Shown one piece after another: positions 34,594-44,902 of a stretch of DNA of 64,000 bases. Below the pieces are notes generated by a model, which worked only from the letters and a program-made list of their open reading frames with translations, ran no database searches and was not told the DNA's origin. The first letter of the stretch is position 1. The number at the start of each line of letters is the position of its first letter. A program made the position numbers and the translations under genes. The DNA lies in contig JAULJL010000040.1 of the NCBI GenBank assembly GCA_030761205.1, positions 15,136,603 through 15,200,602 of the forward strand, given 5' to 3'. This DNA comes from Fremontodendron californicum. Taxonomy: Eukaryota; Streptophyta; Magnoliopsida; Malvales; Malvaceae.

Positions 34594-37500
34594 TCAGAAA
34601 ACAGGGCAGCCTTTAACTATGATCCCTTGGGCGGTTGGGCAAGAAGCCAAAGGACATCTATCAGAATCACTTCCCCACCAACTAAGGCTAGCATTCTCCA
34701 TCCCTAAGCACAAGTATAGCAATACACCCATGAAGGCCAATCCAGCATCAAGTGCCCCAGAGAGCACATAGTTATGGCGACTCCACCACCCACGATAGTA
34801 TCTATAAGCAATAAAACCAGAGGCAAATCCAATAAGAAGCCAGCTAGTGTAGTTGACAGCAGTAGCTGGTGGCATGTTGACTATCGCACCAAAGAGCACA
34901 GGCATATTGATAAGTTTAATCCATGGTTTGTTTGGGAAGGCCTTAGTCGCAAGCCAAACAAGGACAGGAGCTATGGCCCCAGCTAAGAAGAACCAGTTTA
35001 TGGCAGAGTAGTAGCCAAGATCACCAAATATTCTGCGAGGTCCAATCAGACCCCATATAACAGAGGCGTCGTAAAACACATGATCACCAGGACAAGTCCA
35101 TGGGCTGCCAGTAGGAAGCAATTCTCTGTTGCATATGTCCGAAACTGTATCCATAAGCCACCACGCTGTTCCTAAATGCGCAAATGCAGCTATTATTGTA
35201 CCACCCACCTGATAAGAAAATCATACTATGAGAAGATGAAGGGACAAAGCTGTGTGTATAAAGTGCTTCTACAAGAAGAAACATCTTAAAAAGAGCAACT
35301 TCCTTTTGTGGTTCTTAGTAAGGAAAAGAATCATGAGGAGGTGAACCTGCCTGAGCTATGAACATGGCTCTAGGAGGAATCTTCATGTAGTGCCCAAGTT
35401 TGAAGTCTTGCAGAAAGGTGATCCCTTGTTTCATACTTATGTATCCATACACTTTAAAGCATATATTAGCAACAGGGTACCCTGGGTATATGTACCCGAT
35501 GATATATTCTGTAATCACATTCAAAGCTGGTGTCTGCAAAAGAAAATTTGCCCATGTCAGAATACTGAATAAAACTAACAGAATACATGGTGAAATCAAC
35601 TAGCAAATCATTATCTGAGTGGAAGAAAAATATTTAATTAGATGTGCAAATAATCTGCTAAATTTAGATAAAATTGGTGATATACGTAATAGCAGGTGTA
35701 GAAGAAGAGGCACAGAAGCATCCAAATAATCATATTCATTTCAAAGCATTAAATACACATAAAATTTTTGGTACAAAACACTGTAATTTGTGAAATAGCA
35801 AGGCTATACCTGATTAGTTGTGGCAGCAATAACTCCGACAGGGAGAGTGAAAAATATGGCTAGACCACAAGCTAACAAAATACCCCACCATGGCAACTGG
35901 AGTTGGTCATTGTAATACTGGCATGTAAATATGGTTGCTGCAATGTTTACTACAAGGATGCACATGAACCACCATTCAGGTACTTGCTTGTATTTTCTCA
36001 TGAGCTTTGTATGCACATCCATCTTCTTCTCTTGGAAGGCAGACTTGCTTAGGAGCAAAATTTCTCTACACCATTAAGAAAAGTCACTTTAACTTACTGA
36101 ACATAACAACAACATGGTCTAGTGGTTCATCTCAGTTGGCAGATATCAGTTTATGCAGTCTGTGCCTGATTGCATAATCTTATCATACAATACAAATTTT
36201 AAGGGGATTGACTAAATGACCATTGACTAACAATTTGAAATACATGCCTTTCAAGTGGAGAGCAGAATTCAATATGCATTCTAAATGTGATTAAGTTATA
36301 TGGTAGAGCAAAGCCCCTAGATCAAGTAATTGGAATCTATGACTCATTATAGTGAATTAATGAGAGGGAACTGAATTATGCCTAATGGCTCAAGCAAACT
36401 GGTTAGTGAGGCTTACCTCCCGTGAAAAAGGATTACATGAACAACAGTGGCTGTCAAGCAAGCAAAGCCAACACCATAAGACATGGCAAAGAAGATGCTG
36501 AGATACAGAGGACCCTCACGCTCATATGCCGCCATGTTAATGTGGAAGTTTGAGTCTATAATAGCTGAAATATTGTAAATCTGCCCAGTAGAAGTAAACA
36601 AGCCATCTGAGAATATCGGGAAGTTCTTGGCCTTGAAGAGATTGAGCCAATAAGCAATGGGAGTGATGATATACGTGGAAAGAGCAAAACCAGCAGCAAT
36701 GTTAACAGTTGCAAACCAAGGGCTAGCAAGCGGACTTCCAAGGTAGGAAGATATGCTGGACCAATCAAATCCAATGGCACCAATACCCAGGCCACGAAGT
36801 CCTGAACCTAACTGATGGGCTAGGATGGAAGTTGGGAATACCCAGCAAAGCCAGGATAGGGAAGATAAAGCTGGGAAAAGGTAGCCTGGAAGTACATAGT
36901 AGGCAAAGCTGCAAATGAAAGCTATGAGGAAAAACTGGTTTCTTGTCAATCTGCCCTTAGCTCTCTCCTCTTTCTCGTGTAATGCCCTGTGATTTCATGG
37001 CGTTTGTCAGTAGTATTAGTACATTTAACAAATTCATTACTAAACAATAATACTTGGTAGATTATAAACAATAGTAAGACCTAAATAAAGAATTTTAGAT
37101 AAAAGTAATTAAGTTTTTTTAGCTTAATCATCTTTAAAAGTAAAATTGCCATTCAGCAGTAATCATATTTTGATTTTTTTATAGTATTTTATTTTCAATA
37201 GTGATTAGTGAATGATAATCTCTAGGGGTGAGCGTTCGATCGAGTCGAGTGAAAAAAATTCGAGTTAGTCGAGTTTACGAGTCCTATTTTGTCAACCGAA
37301 CTGAATTTGAAAATTTAGCAAATCGAGTCGAGTGAAAAGAAATTCGAGTCGAGTCGAGTCGAATCGAATATATTTATTCGAGTTAAAATAAATTTTCAAT
37401 TATATTTAAGCATGATAAAACAAATCCTATAAATTTTCAATTATAATTAAGCATGATAAAACTAAATTTTGGGTAAATGAAATTGTTCAATTATCTAAAT

Positions 37501-38971
37501 CAAAATCAATGAAAATGTAAGCAAATGTCAAAAGTTCAAGGCTTATGGTGAAATTTAAATTGCTTACTCAATTAAAAAAATTCAAAAATTAGATACAGAT
37601 ACGTGAATACATCTTATAACTAACATAATACCATATATAATATTATTTTTCTTTATAAATTAAAAAAAAAATTGAAAAAAATTTATTTACCGAATTCATT
37701 TTAATTATTATTAATTTCAATGATTTTGGATCATATTACTCGTAAAAGAGAGATAGAGACCGAAGAGAAAGAGAAAAAAGGGGGAAATACAATTTCCTTC
37801 TTAATAATTTTTTATTTTTATTTCTCTTTTTCAAATAATTTTTACTCATTATACCATTTAATAATAATTTGGTTATTGACAGCATGTTTTTCAAATTTAC
37901 CCAAGAACCTAGTTCAAAACGACGTCGTTTTGGATTTTACTATTCGGATTTTCGGATAACTCGAACTGTGAAATCTAAACTCGAGCTAAATCGTATAACT
38001 CGATTTTTTTATTCGAGTCAATCCGAAAACTCGAATAACTCGAATAATTCACATGAATCAGGATGTGGTTTTGTTGAACCTATTTTGACAAAAGCGGTAA
38101 GCCACTGTAAGAGGAACAGGTGGCAAAACACCCATTGCAAGAAACTTTGACCATTTATTTATTCAATTATTGCAATTATTGCTCAGACGGTCAAAGACAC
38201 GTAAGCTTACCTGAAGAGGGAAACTTGGACTAAATTTTGGGGCCACCACATGGCGGCCGGCTCCACCAAGTAGCGCCGGAACATGCCAGCCCAACCAAAA
38301 CCGAGCACCTGTGTGGTAAAAACGACGAGCAACGCCACTAGAAACGACATCCTCTTCTTGTAAAAGATCTTAACGGCGCTGACTAAATGAATAGCGTAGA
38401 CATTTCCTGCTCCGGAATTGGCGAAGATCGTGACAAGGACGTGCTCCTTCACGTTAAACGGCCCGGGATTAAGAGTAAACTCAAATTTCCGATTTTTGAA
38501 GAAGACTCTGTCGGTGATCGTCGCTGCCATGAGGTGGCCAAGAGGAAGCACCGCGATCTGGGCGGAGATGGAGGAGATGGAGAGAGGTTCTCGACGGTAC
38601 CAGAAGAATTGGTTGAGAAAAGAAAGGAGGACGCAAGCTAGAGTGCCTAAAATCCAGGTGCGAAACGTTAGAGTTGGGAGGGAGGAATCGTCTGCTGTAG
38701 GGACCGTGAGAGCGACTTGCTCGATTGGAGAGTTTTCGAGATCGTCCGGCGATGGCGGAATCGAACAGGAGGCATCGGATTGGTTTTGGCTGGAAGGAGA
38801 CTTTTGAACTGCGCATTATTTGTTTGGAGTGGAGGAAAATCAGAAAGAAAGAAAGAAAGAGCGAGAAAGTGAAGGAAAATAGTAGCGAAAAACAGAAATG
38901 AGAAAGAAGGAGAATAGTTGGAGAGTCTTACTGAGAGGAGCAGTGATTTCTTGGTTACTGGCGGCTGTCAT
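34594..38971 (-). CDS. Oligopeptide transporter (OPT family, PT clade), apparently functional copy
   Basis: Polytopic plasma-membrane transporter for small peptides or metal chelates, proton coupled in this family. Exons: 38932-38971, 38211-38808, 36417-36986, 35810-36065, 35351-35533 and 34594-35208, which sum to 754 codons (753 aa), normal for the family. A hydrophilic N-terminus of about 55 residues ends DLENSPIEQVALTVP. The signature NPGPFNVKEHVLVTIFAN and the KIPPRAMF motif (end of exon 5) are present. The protein ends GCPVF, as usual for the clade. One oddity is that exon 5 joins exon 6 in frame only if the donor after CTCAG is GC (GCAGGT); the paralogue has GT there. The next GT, 4 nt downstream, would shift the frame. 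Intron 2 carries an 827-bp insertion. Confidence 0.9.
37224..38050. mobile_element. TCGA-rich non-autonomous insertion in OPT intron 2
   Basis: It begins AGGGGTGAGCGTTCGATCGA and ends CTCGAATAATTC, with many CGAGTCGA / ACTCGAA motifs near both ends in opposite sense. The paralogous intron is continuous across this point (AATGATAATCTCT to ACATGAATCA at about 24798-24820), which defines the insertion. No ORF and no clear class. Confidence 0.7.
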
Positions 38972-39636
38972 CGTTAAACGGTTTCTTCCGGCGTCCCGTA
39001 ATGTGACATGTGGATCAAAGGGCTTTTTAATTCGAGTTAAACTCCCCGAAGATTGGACTTTGTCTAATGCCTAACCTAATGCTTATGCAGCTCTTAATCC
39101 TAACCGTTGGTTTTATCTGTGAGGTCGTCATTGATTACGGCTATAAAAATTCCTTTTTTTTCTTTTGTTGTTTTTTGTTTGGAATTGGATGTATCTGTAC
39201 ATCTTCTAGGACAAGATACATTTTGATTTTGTTCATTCAAGATTGATTGTTGTGTTGCATTTTTTTCAACTGCACAATACATACATACATGAGATTTTTG
39301 GCTATTTTATTTTCCTATCAAATACTCTACTACGTACATAAAAAAAAAAAAAAATTGTTCCAATCATAATATTAAATTTGATAATTTTGAAGACGACATG
39401 ATTATTAGATATACAAATACAATATAAAAAAAATAATTAAAATATAATACGATATAAAAAAATACATGAAAACACAAACATGTTAAATATAAATTATTAA
39501 TATGTCAAAATTTATATAAATATATAATATTTTAAATACGAGTAAACAACAAGAATTCACGAATTGTCATATTTACATATAAAATACCATATTTTTACTT
39601 GTAATAAAATAAATTTATTTATAAACTCAATGACAT
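38972..39636. other. OPT promoter region and AT-rich spacer
   Basis: The first approx. 60 bp upstream of the ATG match the same region of the pseudogene (CGTCCCG ... CATGTGGATCAAAGGG versus 25830-25870), so the duplication included the proximal promoter. The rest is AT-rich without a gene. Confidence 0.55.
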
Positions 39637-39830
39637 TGTGAGTAACATGGAGGAGGTTATCTTATCTTTTGCTTGGCTGGAAAAAAAGCCTGCAAAAGTA
39701 GAAGAGAAGCCAAAACAAGAGCTGTGAATGTTTGTCATCTTGTTTTATTATGTAGCTGCAATGCTATTCTGATAACTAATTAATTAATAAATCTCACCTG
39801 TAAGTAATTTCAACAGTTTGATTTTAATTA
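39637..39830 (+). pseudogene. Remnant of a rhodanese last exon and 3' UTR
   Basis: Matches the end of the rhodanese gene at 33685-33870: GTGAGTAACATGGAGGAGG, CCTGCAAAAGTAGAAGAGAA, GAGCTGTGA and the following TTTGTCATCT 3' UTR. The centre is deleted or rearranged and the earlier exons are missing. Confidence 0.8.
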
Positions 39831-40019
39831 TCTTCTCTGATGGACTGAAACTGCATCTGCATGTGCCTATTTATAGTGGTTGGACAAGACTAAGCGGCTC
39901 GCAGCCTTGGAGAAGATTAAAGATGGTAGGTAACATTTGTTTAAGGACAACTTCATTTGAAGGCTGTCCTCTTACTCGGACTCATCTTCGGACACGGATT
40001 TCGAGTTTATTCTTTCTGC

Positions 40020-40195
40020 ATGTATGGACAAAAAGCAGCTGAGGCCGCAAATGAAGGGCTTGGTACTGCAGGGCATGCTATGGGGATGGGATGGGATGCA
40101 TTTAAAATCCTACAGGCAATAAACCCAAAAGTGTTATAAAACCTAGCAAGCTAGCCAAGGCTGCAGCTGAGGTAAAGGGAAAGAGCTCAAAGTGA
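40020..40195 (+). pseudogene. C-terminal remnant of an ERD7-like senescence-domain gene
   Basis: Reads KAAEAANEGLGTAGHAMGMGWDAFKI, then AINPK, then, after an extra TA dinucleotide (near 40135) that shifts the frame, VLKPSKLAKAAAEVKGKSSK and a stop. This is the conserved C-terminal part of plant senescence/dehydration-associated (ERD7-like) proteins as I remember them. Upstream domain sequence was not found within 39830-40020. Confidence 0.65.
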
Positions 40196-40364
40196 TTGCT
40201 TTCAAATACCTGTTCTTCAGATTTGTGAGTTAGAGATCTGACTATAACCCTTATGTCCCCAAAGCTTCATAAATCATCAAGATTTTTGTTGTTCGTTATG
40301 ATATTTCTACCCCCACATGTAAAAAAACTTGTTTGTAACGGACTATTCCTTTATTCTTCAATTG

Positions 40365-40538
40365 CTATGTTACTCCGACTTTCATTTTTCCTAAAATATT
40401 CGTCTTCGACATATATTTAGAAATGGGTATGGGAATACGATCCTCCAAATATATGAAAAAACTTTTAAGAAAATTGAGCATACTTGTGTTTGACACATAC
40501 TCGTATCAGACACTCACTTTCGAGTCCAAATAACATTG
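40365..40538. mobile_element. MITE copy E (8-bp TSD family), older
   Basis: About 174 bp starting CTATGTTACTCCGACTTTC and ending GGTCC-like DNA then AATAACATTG; the interior GATCCTCCAAATATATGAAA matches copies C and F. Flanks TTCAATTG and TTAAGTTG agree at six of eight bases. Confidence 0.75.
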
Positions 40539-41809
40539 TTAAGTTGTACATATTTTTTCATTAGTGGCAAGAATTAGAAGGCTTTAGTTTGGTTATAGTA
40601 ATGATAATTATGAAGATTAGATTCATCAGAATCAACAACTTCACCCTTCAGGCCTCCAACTTGCCTGAAAGTGTTAGTTTGGAGTTGGACTCTATTTGTT
40701 AGGATCTTCTGGATATGATGTGGTACAACTAGATTAAAATTTTCTTCATCACCTTGTTATAATATTTGTCTTGATTGTTTCTCATTAATTTGAACTGATC
40801 AAATCAGAGTCAGCCTTGTGTTGCTAGTATCAGAAGCTTTATATTTTCATTATGGATGGCAAATGGCGATAACTTTTCCTCCTGCACATCTGAAAGTGGA
40901 ATTATAAACTCTTAAATTATAGTTTATATTGGTTTTGTGTCCATTTCTTTTTCAATTCCTTGCCTGCAAATTAGTGAAACATCATTATCTTCCTAGGTTT
41001 CCCCCAACCTTTTCGCCGGGGTTTGTATGCTATAGTTAGCTGTGGAATGGCATCACAAATATTTTCATTGTTGGCTGCATCTGTCAAAATAGACACCATT
41101 TACAACAGAATTCTTATCCTGCTTTATTTTGATGCCTAATCAACATCAACAAATATTGCGTATCCCCTGGAGACCATCTTATAGCTTAGTTGGGTTTATC
41201 ACTTCGCCTGTTTTCAGCCATTTCTGTTTCTGAGGCATCGAACTCTTCTAAACTTTGGACCCCCAACTGCGAATGGTGGAACCCCAAAGCCTTTCAAAGC
41301 TAGCCATGCGCACATCACGTTCGGCCATTTGGGATACACGTCCGGTTCTATGCCATTTAGCATGACTATAATATGTATATATTTTCGTGATATGCTATTA
41401 TGGGCGCACCAACTTGGAAGGTGTTGGATAGTGAATTTTATGATGTGTTTGTTTAATTGGTTTGCTTTAAATCTATACCCACTAGCTCTCCATGGCCATT
41501 TTTTTTTCGAGTCCAAGTAAAGAATCAAATACTCTTCCATTGTAGAAACCAACCAATCGTCAATGGTTATTACCCCTACGACCCTTTTGGTGCAATATCT
41601 CCAGTTGATTCTTTGTCTGATTCTGATAACAGTTTTTCTCAACATTTATATCTACTTTATTGGCTAGTGAATTTCAACTATAGACCAAAAGAAAAAAAAA
41701 AAAAAAAAAAAAAAAAAACAAGATTCTTATAAATAACCCATCCAAATCAAGATAACACAAGTTAGCATCAACAATCATATAGAAGATCTTTTCTCTCTAC
41801 CAGGAGTTT
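40539..41809. other. Spacer without recognised gene
   Basis: A minus-strand ORF at 41214-41645 (143 codons) matches no family I know, and its plus strand ends in a 29-nt A-rich run (41689-41717), so this may be a decayed retroelement. No gene called. Confidence 0.45.
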
Positions 41810-42798
41810 CACTATAAGAAAAGCATCTTTTATCGATCAAAATATTTTCGTCGAAAATATGTCTTTATTTTCGATAGAAATGTCTTTATTTTCGACGAAA
41901 ATATAACTTTTTTCGACGAAATTTGTTTAAAAATTTTTAAAAGTGTTTACAACGGAAAATTTTGAGTTTTTTCGACGACAAATTGATATTAGCGATGGAT
42001 TATTAGCTAGTGACAAAAAATTTCGTCGTAAAAACGTTGGTGTGAAGTCTGGAGTTTCACCTCGACAATCAAAAGACTTAAGGGGAAGGCACTGATATCA
42101 GTTATCCTAAGGCTTGCTTGGAATGCATCCATCTATATCATCTGGCAGGAACGAAATGGAAGGCTCCATGGTCGACCAACAAGACAGGTGCACGAGCTTT
42201 TCAGACTGATCCGGCATGTTGAGCTAGACAAACTGATAGGCCTTAGGACTATAGCTAGTGATCAGGTTAACAAGCAACTATGTGATGCTTGGGGACTTTG
42301 TGAAAAAATGTTAAGCTAAAAAGCTTGGTAGACCTATAGCCAATTGCTGCATGCAGTTGAAAATGTAGCAAATTTTGTTTCTTGGATAAATAAAAGTTTA
42401 CTTATCCAAAAAAAAGTCTAGAGTTTCACTCTAATTTTTTTTGCGATGAATATCCGTTTTTTTAAATCTTCAAATTTTAAATAATAAAAATGATGAAAAA
42501 GTATTTTTGACGGAATTTTCCAATCTCGTTTTGCATCACATTGGACACTTGATCCAATCGTCATGACTATTAGTGACAAATATGGGCTTTTAGGTGAAAA
42601 GCAAATTTCGTCGTAAATAATTATTTGCGACAAAATTTACTAACCCCTAACAAGGGAATTCCCGATTGAAAATTTTGTAGGAAATAATTTCGGACGAAAT
42701 TTTTTTTTTCCACCGAAAACTATTAGTGATTTGAGTATTTTTTTTGATGAAATTTTTTTATGAAAAATTATGTCAAAAATCACTGCCCTCTTGTAGTG
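41810..42798. mobile_element. Non-autonomous CACTA (En/Spm) element
   Basis: The ends are CACTATAAGAAAAGC (41810) and, inverted, CTTGTAGTG (to 42798), flanked by the 3-bp duplication TTT. Both subterminal regions are filled with TTTCGTCG / TTTCGACGAAA motifs, the usual binding-site-like repeats of CACTA elements. No transposase. A LINE fragment is nested at 42061-42415. Confidence 0.85.
42061..42415 (+). mobile_element. 5'-truncated LINE nested in the CACTA element
   Basis: Encodes the last approx. 80 residues of an L1 ORF2 (KGKALISVILRLAWNASIYI ... ending KMLS and a stop), a short 3' UTR and an A-run. It is flanked by the 14-bp duplication GTCTGGAGTTTCAC / GTCTAGAGTTTCAC (42047-42060 and 42416-42429, one mismatch). 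Confidence 0.92.
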
Positions 42799-44732
42799 TT
42801 TGTCCTTTGAAGGCTTAAAATTTTCCAACATAGATCTTAAATATTAATTTATGGCCAAACCCTCTCTTCCATAAAGAAGAAGAAAAAAAAGGAAAGAAAC
42901 TTTTAAATGTTTAAAGAATATAAAGACATAAGTCTATGACTAAAAATTTACTTTAGTCGTAGTACTCTATCCTTTTTTTTATTTTATTTTATGAAAAAGA
43001 TGTACATAGAAAATGATTATCTTGGATATTGTTATAACAAAATCTATCTTTTTTCCCATTTTTCTACATTAGATGAAAAGTGACCTAATTAAAATTTTAT
43101 CCTTTTTTATATATTAAGGTGACCTTAGAAAAGAAACCAATCACCAAGCAATAGGGTAGAAATTAAAAATAAAGTTGCTTAGTACCCCCCGAATGTAAAC
43201 CTGAATGTAAATAGAGGATAAACAATGAAAAAAAAAAAAAAAAAAAAGTTAACGAGGTGCTTTCTTACGTTGTCTCAAGTGGATGAAATTGTGGGTTTTT
43301 GAAGCAAGAAAATATAGAGGTTTAATTTGAGCCACCATGCATGCTTAATGAAGACAAAGGAATGAAACGCTTAATGAAGTCATGGGGATATTGATGGATT
43401 AGTGAGGTGGAGTCACAAAGGCTAAGTTCTAGAGGATGAATGAAATGCTTCCGAATCAAGCAAACGTAATTGCATGCTCGTATTTTTTTTTTTTTTTGTT
43501 GGGTTTTTATAACTAAGTTTAATCCATTCCTCAAAGTTTAATCATTTTTTACGACAAATTGATGGTTACTTGCTTTTAATTTTAATTGAAGTTGTGATTA
43601 TTTATTAATTAGAATTAAAAATTAAACACTTTATTAATATATAGATCACGAGACTGTTGACAGACACTATCCTCATTGATTTTAAAAATTATTTTTATAG
43701 TACAACAAAGAGAGTTTATATATACTTTATAATCATTAACTAATTGCATTTCTAATAGTAAACTTCATTTCACAGAATTTATTTAGTAAAAAATTTAATG
43801 TTATGAGGGATTTAGATAGACCATTAGCAAATATTTGTTTAGACTTGATAGTATGAACAAATTTAATAATCTGGGGATTCCAAGGTATTATTGCAGGCCA
43901 GTTCGAAGTTATTGGTTTTTTTTTTTTTCTTTCTGTTCTTTCTTATTTAATTTAATCAACCTTTGATTTCTTAATTAGAGGCCTTTAGCTTAATAAAATA
44001 AAATAATAATAATAAAAATGAATGTAATATCGATCATTGGCTCTTCACATTGTTCTTACCTAGCCGACTAAGTTAAACAAATCATATCTCACCGAAAGAC
44101 CAATTTTGAAAAGCCAGTCACAGTCGGGCTTAACCATGAAATCATGGTCCCAATTTTTCAACCATTGGCTAATAATTACTTGACTTTTTGGAATAATTTG
44201 ATGGTAGCTAGTGGCACTATTCATGTGAATTCGACTGTTGTCTCAATATATGGCTATGCTGCTACTTATTTTCTACCATGTTTAAGTTCAAGTTTGTTTT
44301 GTTTCTAATTAAATTTGTATGATAAAATTAAAAGCAGATGCATGCTTAAACTTCTACATCACTCTGTATATGAATATTGAATCTGACCTGAAATTTTCAG
44401 CTAAGCATTTTTTGGCACAGTACAAAGAAAAGTTTCATCAACTTTCTGCATAAAATTTTGACATATCAGAAGATTAATAGGACAGTCTAATTTAGAAGCA
44501 GAAGAGTTGAAAAAAAAGAGAAAGAAAGATGTGGCAATAAAACACCAGAAACCCCCACTTGTGAAAATTGCAAGCCGTCGCGCATTGCCTTCAAAAAGTG
44601 GGAAATGACAAAGGAAGCAGAGTATATTAAAAACACCCCACTTAAGATTTAAGAATAAACATACATTCTTTCTTTTTCTTTTTCTTTTTTTCTTTGTCTT
44701 TGTCTTTCTACTTCTTACACACATATAATAAT
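42799..44732. other. Spacer upstream of the histidine kinase
   Basis: AT-rich with an A-run near 43229-43248 and T-runs. No gene seen. Confidence 0.5.
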
Positions 44733-44750
44733 ACACGTGCACGCGTGCAC
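44733..44750. promoter_or_regulatory. G-box/ABRE-like motif and 14-bp palindrome upstream of AHK1
   Basis: ACACGTGC (44733-44740) contains the CACGTG G-box and the ABRE core. It overlaps the perfect palindrome GTGCACGCGTGCAC (44737-44750). It lies about 65 nt before the uORF and 155 nt before the kinase ATG. Confidence 0.5.
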
Positions 44751-44816
44751 ACATACAAACATATATACACATGCACATAAGATCTTGTTGAATGTGCATA
44801 CAGTACACTGTACTTC

Positions 44817-44894
44817 ATGGTTTCAAAAATAATGGCAGAAAAATCATTTGAAACTCCTCCTCCTACAAAGTTTCTGAAAGTTCACCAATTCTAG
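44817..44894 (+). CDS. Upstream ORF (25 codons) in the AHK1 leader
   Basis: Starts ATG at 44817 and ends TAG at 44892-44894, 8 nt before the main ATG and in another frame. It contains PPPTK. It would be met first by scanning ribosomes if transcription starts upstream of 44817. Its conservation is unknown. Confidence 0.5.
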   Translation: MVSKIMAEKSFETPPPTKFLKVHQF

Positions 44895-44902
44895 CCTCTC
44901 CA

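Noticed and set aside
39962..40010. Seventh copy of the 8-bp-TSD MITE
   Set aside because: TTACTCGGACT and CGGACACGG resemble the MITE, but only about 40 nt match loosely and no termini or duplication were found.
41214..41645. 143-codon minus-strand ORF as a protein gene
   Set aside because: No recognised motif, no splice or promoter context, and it lies next to a long A-run typical of retroelement debris.
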